A stretch of DNA of 64,000 nt from Geobacter sp. (lineage in GTDB: Bacteria > Desulfobacterota > Desulfuromonadia > Geobacterales > Geobacteraceae): positions 62,001 through 126,000 of the forward strand of contig PJFC01000008.1 of NCBI GenBank assembly GCA_003574885.1, in the 5' to 3' direction. The notes below the pieces were generated by a model. It saw only the letters and a program-made list of their open reading frames with translations. It made no database searches and had not been told where the DNA came from. The number at the start of each line of letters is the position of its first letter. Within the stretch, counting starts at the first letter, position 1. Made by a program: the position numbers and the translations under genes. Shown piece by piece: positions 1 through 8,405 of the stretch.

Positions 1-2
1 GA

Positions 3-101
3 AGTGACGGGAGGGGAATTCGTTGGACGGCAGCGACGTTGCCCTCGAAAGTGGAATGGCAGAGGGATCTCCGGCGAGACCAGTGGACCTGGTCGCAATA
101 A
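3..101 (+). CDS. Possible 3' end of an upstream gene (partial)
   Basis: The third forward frame is open from the window edge to a TAA at 99-101. It ends in a basic, Trp-rich tail (VEWQRDLRRDQWTWSQ) that looks like a protein C-terminus. Another forward frame is open for a similar length, so this is weak. The product cannot be named because the body of any gene lies outside the window. Confidence 0.25.
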   Translation, partial: SDGRGIRWTAATLPSKVEWQRDLRRDQWTWSQ

Positions 102-149
102 ACCTGCGTCGGGTCACCGGCCGAGCCGTTTGCCAATAAGAAGGAATAC

Positions 150-653
150 ATGCGCGTCAAAGTAACTGTTCCGGTCAATCTGAATAAATACCCAAGACTT
201 AAACCGAAAGAACTTGGATATTTTATCGCTGATTCTCTTCGATTTGAACAGGCAAAAATCGTAGAGAACGATGAAGAGAAGATCAATTTTACCGTCGGAA
301 TTTTCCGATCTTTTTGGGATTGGAAATCACTTTCCATGATCCATGGCGGAGAAATAAAATTTCAAACAGATGCCAGCCGAATACTTATTGTAAGCCGACT
401 GAGCTTTGCTGATACGGTGGTTAATGTATCTGTTCTGGTGGGTTTGATTGCTTATTTTAACCATCGCACCCTATTCTTTATTGAAGACAATGTCATCTTC
501 TACGTAGTCGCATGGCTTTGGACAATAGGTTGGAATATGACCATCTCAGTCTATAGCTGGCGGCGCTTTATTCGGCAATGCATTAAGGAAGCAACGGATC
601 GGGTTTATGTATCGAGAGAAGACCTGATGGCGAATATACAGGTGCAAAACTGA
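150..653 (+). CDS. Hypothetical protein with two predicted membrane segments
   Basis: I do not recognise this 167-aa protein. The N-terminal 85 residues are soluble and mixed charged. Two hydrophobic stretches follow at roughly residues 88-105 and 112-132, separated by a short polar loop, and the C-terminal 35 residues are charged. This suggests a small inner-membrane protein with most of its mass on one side. The start is ATG behind an AAGAAGGAA-type ribosome site. Base composition is clearly more AT-rich than the neighbouring genes, which may mean a later arrival. It reads alone, with no obvious operon partner. Confidence 0.6.
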   Translation: MRVKVTVPVNLNKYPRLKPKELGYFIADSLRFEQAKIVENDEEKINFTVGIFRSFWDWKSLSMIHGGEIKFQTDASRILIVSRLSFADTVVNVSVLVGLIAYFNHRTLFFIEDNVIFYVVAWLWTIGWNMTISVYSWRRFIRQCIKEATDRVYVSREDLMANIQVQN

Positions 654-730
654 CTCGTTCATAGGCGCCCCCCTACAGACAGGCTTTTGCTGTATAATTG
701 CAGGGGTATTAACAAAGGGGAACGCATACG

Positions 731-1264
731 ATGTCACGTCTCCTGTTTTCGCTCTGCATCCTGGCCTGCCTTCCATCGCTGCTGTTTGGGGCCGATACCG
801 ATGCGGCCTGGCTCACGGGTATCCCGCTCGACAAGGCAATCCGGATCGGCACCGGCACACAGGTGGTGATCGAGGTTTCCGACCCGGACTGCCGGTTCAG
901 TCGCCGGATGGTCCGCTACTGGAACCTGCGGCGGGATGTCACCCGGTATGTCTTCCTGATCGCCCTGAAGGAGCACCCCGATGCGGCGGGAAAGGTGCGC
1001 TATATCCTTTGCGCTCCGGATCGGGAGGCTGCCTACCGTGAGGCGTACGCCGGCAAGCTCGATTTCGACGAGAAGACGGCTGACCGGTCGTGCGACGTAC
1101 AGGAACTTCAGAATCTGCACCGGGACGTTGCGGCCAGGTTGGGAGCTGTCGGCACACCGACTTACGTTATCAACGGGGTGAAGGTCGATGGCGCCAAGGT
1201 GGCGGAGATAGAGCGGCTGTTGGGTGAGAAAAAGATGCCCTTCGATGCCGGTGCCCCGAAGTGA
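731..1264 (+). CDS. Secreted DsbC/thioredoxin-fold protein with a CxxS active site
   Basis: This 177-aa protein has a typical Sec signal peptide (MSRLLFSLCILACLPSLLFG) and then one thioredoxin-like domain. The active-site stretch reads DPDCRFSR near residue 53, so the usual DsbC/DsbG CxxC is CxxS here. The cis-proline loop GTPTYVINGVKV near residue 140 is intact and typical of the DsbC-like branch. A single nucleophilic cysteine suits an isomerase or reductase working on mixed disulfides in the periplasm rather than an oxidase. Other cysteines (ILC, RSC) occur in the helical insert. A good -10 (TATAAT, 693-698) lies upstream, and the start has an AAAGGGG ribosome site about 10 nt away. Confidence 0.7.
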   Translation: MSRLLFSLCILACLPSLLFGADTDAAWLTGIPLDKAIRIGTGTQVVIEVSDPDCRFSRRMVRYWNLRRDVTRYVFLIALKEHPDAAGKVRYILCAPDREAAYREAYAGKLDFDEKTADRSCDVQELQNLHRDVAARLGAVGTPTYVINGVKVDGAKVAEIERLLGEKKMPFDAGAPK

Positions 1265-1374
1265 CGTTTTTCAGGACTCCAGGGTTGTAATAGTTGGAGA
1301 CCAGTGAGTTCCCCGTGGCAATGAGGTAATGAACGAGAGAGCGGATGGCGCGGGCACGAGCGAGGAGACGCGTG

Positions 1375-1752
1375 ATGAGTAAACAGATTGACATCAAATG
1401 GCTGGTGGAACCCGAGGAAAAAGATTATCCGGCGGCGGAATCGTACCTTGGCCTGATCTATGACGACAAGACAGTTACCGCCATCGTGAACCGGCTGAAG
1501 AGTGCGCCGGTATCCCGATTCAAGTCCAAGGACATCTTCCGGGCATCGGGGTTGTCCTTGCTGGGGGTCAGCAATTCCCACGTGGAAAAGGACCGTAAAA
1601 AGATAGAAAGCGGAAAGCTGCTATCGCCGATTCTCCTGCTGCGGGACGGGCGCAATGGCAAGGTTGTCATCGCAGACGGGTATCACAGGATGTGCGCCGT
1701 CTACTCGTACGACGAGGATGGATTGGTCCCCTGTAAAATCGTCTCTCCGTGA
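1375..1752 (+). CDS. Hypothetical protein, ParB/sulfiredoxin-like fold possible
   Basis: This 125-aa protein is called from the ATG at 1375, because GAGGAG sits 7 nt upstream; the ORF track starts 10 codons earlier without a ribosome site. The C-terminal half reads SPILLLRDGRNGKVVIADGYHRMCAVYSYDED. The DGYHRxxA core resembles the GxHRxxA motif of ParB-like nuclease/sulfiredoxin-fold domains, which bind a nucleotide phosphate. The rest of the protein does not look like ParB partition proteins. A DNA- or nucleotide-binding role is inference only. No neighbour helps define the function. Confidence 0.55.
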   Translation: MSKQIDIKWLVEPEEKDYPAAESYLGLIYDDKTVTAIVNRLKSAPVSRFKSKDIFRASGLSLLGVSNSHVEKDRKKIESGKLLSPILLLRDGRNGKVVIADGYHRMCAVYSYDEDGLVPCKIVSP

Positions 1753-1799
1753 CTTTTTCGACTTCTTAGCGCCATCAAGGATAATCCGTCAGGAATTCT

Positions 1800-3530
1800 A
1801 TGCCCGGAGATTCAACGGCAAATTCAGCTGCCATGCAAAGGGGGCGGCGATTCCCCCTGTTTCAGGGGATTCTTCCCCTCGAACGCTCCCGCGTGCCGGC
1901 CGAGATTGTCGCCGGGGTCACACTCGCCGCCCTTGCCATCCCCGAAGTGATGGGCTACACGAAGATCTCCGGCACACCGTTGATCACGGGGCTCTACACG
2001 ATTCTCATACCGATGGTCCTGTATGCACTCTTCGGGTCATCCCGGCACCTCGTCGTTGGCGCAGACTCTGCCACGGCGGCTATTCTCGCCTCCGGCGTCG
2101 CGTCAATGGCCGCCCCCGGATCGGACGAGTGGCTCGCCCTGTCGGGTGTCCTGGCCCTCATGGCAGCCTGCTTCCTCTTCCTGGCCCGTATCGCCAGGCT
2201 TGGCTTCCTGTCGGATTTTCTGTCACGCACCGTCCTCGTCGGTTTTTTGTCCGGGGTCGGCATTCAGGTCGCCGTCGGAGAAATCTCAGGGATGCTCGCC
2301 CTGCCCGATGGTGGACATGGCACCATTCACAACCTCGTCACTATCGTGCGCGAAATAGATCAGATGAATGTCACCTCTCTCATGGTGGCGGTTTCAGTCC
2401 TCGTCGTCATCATCGGCTCACGAAAGATTTCGATGAAGATTCCGGGGGCACTGATCGCGGTAATCGGTGCCATCATCGCCAGTTGGGCGCTCAATCTGGA
2501 ACGTTACGGGGTTCGCGTGCTTGGTCCGGTACCGAGTGGCCTGCCGAGAATCGGCCTGCCCGACGTGGCCATAAACATCGACCTGATTGAAAAACTGGCT
2601 CCCACCGCCTTTGCCATGTTCGTGGTTATCCTCTCCCAAAGTGCCGCCACTTCACGCGCCTATGCAGCCCGCTACAACGAGCGGTTCGACGAGAATACAG
2701 ACCTGGTGGGGTTGTGCCTGAGCAATGTGGGAGCCGGTCTGTCCGGGACCTTTATCGTAAACGGCAGCCCGACCAAGACCCAGATGGTCGAAAGCGCGGG
2801 GGGACATAGTCAGCTTTCACAGCTTGCCACGAGCTTCATTGTTCTCATGGTGCTCCTCTTTTTTACCGGGCCGTTGGCCTATATGCCGGGGGCGGTTCTG
2901 TCGGCGGTAGTTTTTCTGATCGGCATAGAACTGGTCGACGTCAGGGGGATGAAGAATATCTATGCAGAACGGCCATGGGAATTCTGGGTAGCCCTGATCA
3001 CAGCCGCAGCAGTCGTATTTGTCGGAGTCGAGCAGAGCATCCTGCTGGCAATCGTTCTCTCGCTCGTTGTCCACACGAGGCACGGGTATCTCGTAAAGAA
3101 CATGCTGATGGTCCCCGACAAGACGCTGGGCTGGCATCATCAACCGGTCAGCACCAGGAATCAGGTCATTCCCGGGCTCATGATCTACCGCTTCATGCAC
3201 AACATGTACTATGCCAACAGCCAGACCCTCAATGACGAGATCACAGAACTCGTCAGAAGTGCGACCCCCCCGCTCTCCTGGTTCTGCATCGACGCAGCCG
3301 CGGTAAACGACGTGGACTACACGGCGGCCGAGACCTTGCGCCGGCTCCATGCCAATCTGGCGGCACAGGATGTCCGGCTCGTGGTATGCGAAATCGTCGA
3401 TGAAGTCCGGTCCGAATTTGACCGGTCCGGGCTCACCGACCTGTTCGGCAAGAACGCTTTTTTCCCGGCCCCCACCGCCGTTGTGGATGCTTATCAGCAG
3501 AGGGGGTCCGGCGGCATGCAGGAGCTGTAA
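1800..3530 (+). CDS. SulP family anion permease with C-terminal STAS domain
   Basis: This 576-aa inner-membrane transporter belongs to the SulP/SLC26 family, which moves sulfate, bicarbonate or other anions by symport or exchange. The first 430 residues hold 10-12 hydrophobic segments with the family's early motif region (AALAIPEVMGYTKISGTP) and the central NGSPTKTQMVESAGGHSQLS stretch. Residues about 455-570 form a cytoplasmic STAS domain (ending SGLTDLFGKNAFFPAPTAVVDAY) that usually regulates the permease. Length is normal for the family. Substrate cannot be read from sequence. AGGA lies 7 nt before the ATG. Confidence 0.9.
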   Translation: MPGDSTANSAAMQRGRRFPLFQGILPLERSRVPAEIVAGVTLAALAIPEVMGYTKISGTPLITGLYTILIPMVLYALFGSSRHLVVGADSATAAILASGVASMAAPGSDEWLALSGVLALMAACFLFLARIARLGFLSDFLSRTVLVGFLSGVGIQVAVGEISGMLALPDGGHGTIHNLVTIVREIDQMNVTSLMVAVSVLVVIIGSRKISMKIPGALIAVIGAIIASWALNLERYGVRVLGPVPSGLPRIGLPDVAINIDLIEKLAPTAFAMFVVILSQSAATSRAYAARYNERFDENTDLVGLCLSNVGAGLSGTFIVNGSPTKTQMVESAGGHSQLSQLATSFIVLMVLLFFTGPLAYMPGAVLSAVVFLIGIELVDVRGMKNIYAERPWEFWVALITAAAVVFVGVEQSILLAIVLSLVVHTRHGYLVKNMLMVPDKTLGWHHQPVSTRNQVIPGLMIYRFMHNMYYANSQTLNDEITELVRSATPPLSWFCIDAAAVNDVDYTAAETLRRLHANLAAQDVRLVVCEIVDEVRSEFDRSGLTDLFGKNAFFPAPTAVVDAYQQRGSGGMQEL

Positions 3531-3665
3531 AACCGGGGTTGGGGCTTTGAAGCATTACAAAGGGTCTCAACTCTTGACGTTAGATGAAAAAAACAAGGAC
3601 AGTACGACGAAAGTTGACCCCTCGTTTCTTAAACTCCGGTAATCCCGAATCAGGTGGAGAACTCC

Positions 3666-5024
3666 ATGGAAAAACATCACGAAAAGGCAAAACGAGGTCT
3701 CTGGAGCAGCCGTTTCGGTTTCATTATGGCTTCGGCCGGCTCGGCTGTCGGTCTCGGCAATATCTGGAAGTTCCCGTACATCACCGGTATGCACGGTGGG
3801 GGAGCCTTCGTTCTCTTTTTCATCTTCTGCATCGTGGTCGTCGGGATTCCAATCATGATCGCCGAGATGGTGATCGGCCGCCACACCCACAAGGACCCGG
3901 TTGGCGCCTTTCGCAAGCTGCGCGGCGGTCCATGGGTCATGGTCGGCTGGCTCGGAGTTACGGCCGGGTTCGTGATCCTCTCCTACTACTGCGTGGTGGC
4001 TGGCTGGGCAGTTGACTACCTCTGGCTGGCGCTCAAAGGAACCTTCAACAGCCAGCATACCAAGGAGGTCCCTGAACTTTTCGGCACCCTGCTGGCCAGC
4101 GACCTGTCCCAACTGTTCTGGCAGGCGGTATTCATGGGTGCTACGGTCTGGATAGTTCTGGGTGGGGTCAGCAACGGCCTTGAACGGGCCAACAAGCTGA
4201 TGATGCCGGTCCTGTTTCTGATCCTCATTGCCCTGGCGTTACACGGGCTCGTGTCACCCGGCGGCACCAAGGCACTTTCATTTCTGTTCACGCCTGATTG
4301 GCAAAAGCTGGATGCCGCCTCAATGCTTGAAGCCATGGGCCACGCTTTTTTCTCCCTGTCGCTGGGGATGGGCGCCATGCTCACCTACGGCAGTTACGCC
4401 GACGAAGGAACCGACATCCCCAATGTGGCCATCACCGTGTCTGTCATGGATACCTGTGTGGCACTGCTGTCGGGCATCGCCATCTTCCCCATCGTCTTCA
4501 CTTACGGAATGGCCCCTGCCGCCGGGCCTGGGCTGGTATTCAAAACGCTCCCCATAATATTCAGCCAGATGCCAGGGGGGACATTCATCGCGATCCTTTT
4601 CTTCCTGCTGCTGGTCTTTGCCGCCCTCTCGTCGAGTATCTCGCTCCTTGAGGTTGTGGTGGCCTACTACTGTGACGAGAAGAAGTGGCAACGGAGGACT
4701 GCAACCCTGGTTATGGGATTCCTGATTTTTCTCCTCGGAGTTCCCTCGGCCCTCTCCAACCACCTGCTGGCAAATGTTCATTTTATCGGCGAACGCAATT
4801 TCCTCGATTCAATCGACCTGCTGGCAACGAACTACATCCTCCCCCTGGGGGGCGTGTTTATCGCCATCTTTACCGGATGGGTGATGACCACCCGCCTGGC
4901 ACGCGGCGAGATTGTGAAGGGGAACGTCAAGTTCCACTATTACCCTGTCTGGCATTTTCTGATCAAATATGTCTGCCCGATCCTGGTGGCCATCGTCTTC
5001 ATATCGAGGAGCGGGTTGTTCTAG
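3666..5024 (+). CDS. Neurotransmitter:sodium symporter (NSS/SNF) family transporter
   Basis: This 452-aa membrane protein has the LeuT/NSS fold signature near its N-terminus: RFGFIMASAGSAVGLGNIWKFPY, the unwound TM1 that binds sodium and an amino acid. About 12 hydrophobic segments follow. Bacterial members take up amino acids or related amines with sodium. I chose the ATG at 3666 because GGTGGAG is 7 nt upstream; the track's start at 3654 is a GTG inside that ribosome site. The C-terminus ends in a short hydrophobic segment and SRSGLF. It stands alone downstream of the SulP gene, separated by about 135 nt, so it is probably a separate transcript. Confidence 0.9.
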   Translation: MEKHHEKAKRGLWSSRFGFIMASAGSAVGLGNIWKFPYITGMHGGGAFVLFFIFCIVVVGIPIMIAEMVIGRHTHKDPVGAFRKLRGGPWVMVGWLGVTAGFVILSYYCVVAGWAVDYLWLALKGTFNSQHTKEVPELFGTLLASDLSQLFWQAVFMGATVWIVLGGVSNGLERANKLMMPVLFLILIALALHGLVSPGGTKALSFLFTPDWQKLDAASMLEAMGHAFFSLSLGMGAMLTYGSYADEGTDIPNVAITVSVMDTCVALLSGIAIFPIVFTYGMAPAAGPGLVFKTLPIIFSQMPGGTFIAILFFLLLVFAALSSSISLLEVVVAYYCDEKKWQRRTATLVMGFLIFLLGVPSALSNHLLANVHFIGERNFLDSIDLLATNYILPLGGVFIAIFTGWVMTTRLARGEIVKGNVKFHYYPVWHFLIKYVCPILVAIVFISRSGLF

Positions 5025-5205
5025 TTTCCATCCGGAAACGGTTCTTATCCCTCCTGGTAGCATAAACCATCGGTTTTGCCTGTGCGATGGACTTTACCTC
5101 TATCGCTTTCCCCCTCTACCCCGCAGCGAAAGAATTTGCCCTTGCCAGCCGTTCGCCGCTCTGCTATTTTCTCCCTTTGATTCCGCCAAGAAAAGGACAA
5201 TTGCC

Positions 5206-5559
5206 ATGGTCACCAAGATGAGAAACGTGGTGGTCTTCGTTCGCGACATGGACAAGGCCCGCCATTTCTACAAGGAACAGCTGAAACTCCCCCTGTCGCA
5301 GGAATCGGTCGCCACGATGGAGTTCTTCCCCGGCGCCACCTCAAACCTCGGCGTGGCGCTCGCCATGCATGAAGCGGCAATGCCGCTGGTCGGCCGGCAC
5401 ACCGGCATCACCCTGGTGGTGAGTAACCTGGATGAGCTGTACAAGGAACTGACCGACGCGGGGGTGCAGTTCCCCGAACCGCTGGAAAAATCCCCGTGGG
5501 GAAAGATGGCGGTGGTGGCGGACCCGGACGGGAACCAGTTCGCTCTGGTAGAGGGGTAA
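5206..5559 (+). CDS. VOC-superfamily (glyoxalase/bleomycin resistance-like) protein
   Basis: This 117-aa protein is called from the ATG at 5206 with AAGGAC 8 nt upstream; the ORF track extends it artificially. It begins MRNVVVFVRDMDKARHFYKEQ and ends WGKMAVVADPDGNQFALVEG, the paired beta-alpha-beta-beta-beta modules of the vicinal-oxygen-chelate fold. The terminal DPDGNxxxLVE motif supplies a metal-ligand glutamate in many family members. The substrate is unknown; glyoxalase, dioxygenase and antibiotic-resistance relatives share this outline. A palindromic repeat starts just after the stop. Confidence 0.8.
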   Translation: MVTKMRNVVVFVRDMDKARHFYKEQLKLPLSQESVATMEFFPGATSNLGVALAMHEAAMPLVGRHTGITLVVSNLDELYKELTDAGVQFPEPLEKSPWGKMAVVADPDGNQFALVEG

Positions 5560-5576
5560 CGCGGAAAACCTGATTG

Positions 5577-5690
5577 GGACGCAGAAAAATCGGAAAAACC
5601 AGGATAACTGCGGATTTGAAGCAACAACCTGGAGGTTTTATCCGCCGTTATCCGGGTTGCTATCCGTTTTTCCCGCGTTCAATTGCCGTT
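5577..5690. repeat. Palindromic intergenic repeat, 'GGAAAAACGGAT' family, copy A
   Basis: The left arm (GGGACGCAGAAAAATCGG...) is a purine-rich string. The right arm (TTATCCGCCGTTATCC... CCCGCGTTCAATTGCCG) is roughly its reverse complement, giving an imperfect long hairpin. The same wording recurs at seven other places in this window, all in gene gaps and mostly inside the B12 cluster. It contains no credible ORF. Confidence 0.7.
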
Positions 5691-5726
5691 TTTGAGATTC
5701 AATAGCACAGATCAACCGGAGCACCC

Positions 5727-6197
5727 ATGAACTACCTTGACCAGGCACTTCTCGACCGGCTCTCCGCCGCGGCGAAGGATTCGCCGCGCAAGCGGAAGAA
5801 CCATAATCTCCACCCGACCGATGACTTCTGCTGCCACCGGCTCCTGAACGCCGTGGAACCGGACACCTACATCCGCCCCCACTACCACGCCGATCCCAAC
5901 AAGGATGAGTCCATGGTGATGGTGCGAGGCCGCATGGGGCTGGTGGCGTTCGACGATGACGGACGGGTGCTTGAAACCAGGGTCATGGCGGCAGGCGGCG
6001 AGACCTTCGCCGTCGACATCCCCCATGGCCGGTACCACACTGCCATCAGCCTGGAACCGGGATCTGTTTTCTTCGAAGCCAAGGCCGGTCCTTTCCGCCC
6101 CCTCACCAGCGAAGAACTGGCCCCCTGGGCGCCGGAGGAGGGTTCACCGGAGGTTGACGAATACCTCGCCCGCCTGAAAACTCTCTTCACCCCGTAA
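5727..6197 (+). CDS. WbuC family cupin-fold metalloprotein
   Basis: This 156-aa cytoplasmic protein matches the WbuC-type cupin pattern. The metal-binding part reads YIRPHYHADPNKDESMVMVRGRM near residues 50-70, a PHxHxxxxE-like cupin motif 1. A second conserved stretch is DIPHGRYHTAISLEPGSVFFEAKAGPF. WbuC proteins are found near O-antigen genes in some bacteria, but the reaction is not established, and no O-antigen genes are nearby here. Four bases separate it from the next gene, so the two may be co-transcribed. The ribosome site is CCGGAGC. Confidence 0.8.
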   Translation: MNYLDQALLDRLSAAAKDSPRKRKNHNLHPTDDFCCHRLLNAVEPDTYIRPHYHADPNKDESMVMVRGRMGLVAFDDDGRVLETRVMAAGGETFAVDIPHGRYHTAISLEPGSVFFEAKAGPFRPLTSEELAPWAPEEGSPEVDEYLARLKTLFTP

Positions 6198-6201
6198 GCA
6201 G

Positions 6202-6822
6202 ATGCCTATCCGTCTGATCGTCTCTTTCTTCTGCCTGCTCCTCCTCATTCCCCACGAAGGCCATGCCGCTGCCAAGCCGCGCCCGTTCGCGGGGAACGGC
6301 ATCCTGCTGATTCGCCCTCCTTCGGTGACCGATTCAGCGGAGCCCCCCACAATAACCCTCTACCGGGAACCGGGGGTCGGCCGGCTGGCGGAACTGCCAC
6401 CACAAAAGCTCCCCGGCTTGAGCCAGGTGCTTAAAACGGAGCATGAAGAAACGGCGGTGGCGGTCCTGGGAAAAAGAGGGACATGGCTGCGCATCGCCTA
6501 TGATGAAGCGGGGAGGGAGGGATGGGTTCAACTCCGGCGGCACTGGCGTTACGCCGACTGGGAAACCTTCCTGAAAGGGCGGGTGGTGCGGCTTTTTGCC
6601 GGCATGAAAAAGGATGTGTACTCCTTCCGGCGGGAACCGGCATCCTCCTCACCCGTGCAACAGAGGCTTTCGGCCTCCCGCAGCCTCCGGGTCATCCGGT
6701 TGCAGGAAGAATGGGCACTGGCAATGATCGACCTGTCCGCCGCCGGCTGGATTCGCTGGCGTGACGGCGACGGCCGTTTCCTTATCGTCATCGGCGAGAC
6801 ATTCGACCCACAAAAACATTGA
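6202..6822 (+). CDS. Secreted protein with bacterial SH3-like domains
   Basis: This 206-aa protein begins with a signal peptide (MPIRLIVSFFCLLLLIPHEGHAAA). The rest has two stretches that fit bacterial SH3 (SH3b) folds. The first is around residues 50-115, containing TAVAVLGKRGTWLRIAYDE followed by GREGWVQLRRHW. The second is around residues 125-190, containing LRVIRLQEEWALAMIDL and GWIRWRDGDGRFLIV. Such domains commonly bind peptidoglycan or other envelope partners. No catalytic domain is visible. It follows the cupin gene by 4 nt. The -35 of a possible promoter for the alanine leader overlaps its stop codon. Confidence 0.65.
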   Translation: MPIRLIVSFFCLLLLIPHEGHAAAKPRPFAGNGILLIRPPSVTDSAEPPTITLYREPGVGRLAELPPQKLPGLSQVLKTEHEETAVAVLGKRGTWLRIAYDEAGREGWVQLRRHWRYADWETFLKGRVVRLFAGMKKDVYSFRREPASSSPVQQRLSASRSLRVIRLQEEWALAMIDLSAAGWIRWRDGDGRFLIVIGETFDPQKH

Positions 6823-6847
6823 CTTAGCCCCAAGCCTGTGCTATTCG
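6819..6847 (+). promoter_or_regulatory. Possible sigma70 promoter for the alanine leader
   Basis: TTGACT (6819-6824) is followed after exactly 17 nt by TATTCG (6842-6847), which has a TGC extended -10 in front. The -35 is good and the -10 is weak. The predicted start would fall at about 6854, directly before the ATG of the leader ORF. Confidence 0.4.
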
Positions 6848-6854
6848 AAACAGC

Positions 6855-6947
6855 ATGAACGGGATCGCACTCAACATGGCAGCAGCACCTGCACGAGCTA
6901 TCAGCGCCGCGGCGTCTTTCGCCGCAGGTCTGCCCGCCGCCATGTAA
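6855..6947 (+). CDS. Alanine-rich leader peptide of a putative attenuator
   Basis: A 30-codon ORF missed by the ORF track has 13 alanine codons, including the run AAAPARAISAAASFAAG. It ends at a TAA 27 nt before a rho-independent terminator, which precedes an aminotransferase gene. This layout is that of an amino-acid biosynthesis leader peptide: ribosome stalling at Ala codons would set the choice between terminator and antiterminator. The ribosome site is weak. Translation could instead begin at the ATG at 6876 (23 aa, 12 Ala), or on a leaderless transcript. Pairing partners are visible: CCCGCCGCCAT (6933-6943) can pair with ATGGCCGTGGG (6973-6983), the 5' arm of the terminator, with one C-C mismatch and one G-U. 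Confidence 0.6.
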   Translation: MNGIALNMAAAPARAISAAASFAAGLPAAM

Positions 6948-6974
6948 GCACTCCCCGCTTATTCTCTACCTAAT

Positions 6975-7008
6975 GGCCGTGGGCATCCCCCACGGCCTTT
7001 CTGTTTTT
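6975..7008 (+). terminator. Rho-independent terminator, probable attenuator of the aminotransferase gene
   Basis: A 9-bp perfect stem (GGCCGTGGG / CCCACGGCC) with a 5-nt loop is followed by TTTCTGTTTTT. It sits between the alanine-rich leader ORF and the aminotransferase start 46 nt further on. A terminator just ahead of a gene and behind a leader ORF is the standard attenuation layout. Confidence 0.75.
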
Positions 7009-7054
7009 GGGAACACGGAACCATCCACTATTAACACAGCATCAGGGAGGCATC

Positions 7055-8359
7055 ATGCGAAGCGACATTGTCAGCCACGGCGCGGGCGAACTGACCTACG
7101 AGATACGGAACATCGTCAACGTGGCGGAGAAGCTCCAGAAGCACGGCGTGAAGATCAACTGGGAAAATATCGGTGACCCCATCGTCAAGGGAGAGATGAT
7201 CCCGGACTGGATGAAGGAGATCGTGGCCCGCGAGGCGATGCACAACGATTCCTGGGGATACTGCCACACCCGCGGCGTGCTGGAGACCCGGGAGTTCATC
7301 TGCGAAGTAACGAACCGCCGCGGCGGAGCCAGGATCACCCCGGACGACATCATCTTCTTCAACGGACTGGGTGACGCCATCGCCAAGGTGTACGGCTGCC
7401 TCCGTCCCGAAACCCGTGTGCTCCTCCCCTCCCCCACCTATACCACCCACTCCCTCGGCGAGGCAGCCCACGCCCATGCGGCGCCGGTCTGCTACCGGCT
7501 CGACCCTGAGAACAACTGGTATCCCGACCTGGAGGACCTGCGCAACCACGTGAAGTACAATCCCCAGATCGCCGGCATCATGATCATCAACCCGGACAAT
7601 CCGACCGGCATGGTCTATCCCGTTGAGACCCTGCGGGAAATTGTCGCCATTGCGAAGGAGTACGATCTCTTCATCATCTCCGACGAGGTCTACAACAATA
7701 TCGTCTATAACGGCGAGCAGACCGTTCCCATCTCCGACGTGATCGGCGACGTGCCGGCCATCGCCATGAAGGGGATCTCCAAGGAGTTTCCGTGGCCCGG
7801 TTCACGGTGCGGGTGGATCGAAGTCTACAACTACGGCAAGGACGAACGTTTCGGGAAGTACATCAATGCCATCCTCAGCTCCAAGATGAACGAGGTCTGC
7901 TCCACCACTCTCCCCCAGAGGGCACTCCCGGCGATCATGCAGCACCCCCGGTACGCCTCCTACCTGGCGGAGCGGGTGGCAAGCTATGAGAAGGCGAGCA
8001 ACATCACCTATAACTTCCTGAAAGAGGTGCCGGGGCTCATGGTCAACCGGACCAACGGCGCCTTCTACATGGCGGTCGCCTTCAAGGAGGGGCTCCTCAA
8101 CCACCGACAGAGTCTCCCTATATCCAACCCCGAGGTGAAGGAACTGGTGGAAGGGCTCGTCAACGCCCCCGGCGTATCGCCCGACAAGCGTTTCGTCTAC
8201 TACATCCTGGCCCACACCGGCATCTGCATCGTCCCCCTCTCGTCTTTCAACTCCTCCCTGCAGGGGTTCCGGGTCACCCTCCTGGAAAAGGACGAAGAGG
8301 AGTGCAAACGGATATACCGGACCCTGGCGGAAAAAATCGGCGCCTACCTCAATTCCTGA
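7055..8359 (+). CDS. PLP-dependent class I/II aminotransferase, alanine-type likely
   Basis: This 434-aa fold-type I aminotransferase is called from the ATG at 7055 with GGGAGG just upstream. Visible motifs are the NPDNPTG loop (near residue 180), SDEVYNNIVYNGE (the PLP-binding Asp and Tyr, near 210) and the Schiff-base lysine in MKGISKEFPWPGSRCGW (near 240). The conserved arginine region near the C-terminus (GFRVTLLE) contacts the substrate carboxylate. Substrate cannot be fixed from motifs. An alanine-rich leader and attenuator directly upstream suggest a role in alanine synthesis from pyruvate, as in AlaA/AlaC. Aspartate or a broad amino-acid substrate remains possible. It is monocistronic, followed by a PilZ gene. 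Confidence 0.85.
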   Translation: MRSDIVSHGAGELTYEIRNIVNVAEKLQKHGVKINWENIGDPIVKGEMIPDWMKEIVAREAMHNDSWGYCHTRGVLETREFICEVTNRRGGARITPDDIIFFNGLGDAIAKVYGCLRPETRVLLPSPTYTTHSLGEAAHAHAAPVCYRLDPENNWYPDLEDLRNHVKYNPQIAGIMIINPDNPTGMVYPVETLREIVAIAKEYDLFIISDEVYNNIVYNGEQTVPISDVIGDVPAIAMKGISKEFPWPGSRCGWIEVYNYGKDERFGKYINAILSSKMNEVCSTTLPQRALPAIMQHPRYASYLAERVASYEKASNITYNFLKEVPGLMVNRTNGAFYMAVAFKEGLLNHRQSLPISNPEVKELVEGLVNAPGVSPDKRFVYYILAHTGICIVPLSSFNSSLQGFRVTLLEKDEEECKRIYRTLAEKIGAYLNS

Positions 8360-8405
8360 CATGCTTGAACCATGTGATGCTATTATTGACGGGGGGATCT
8401 GAAAA

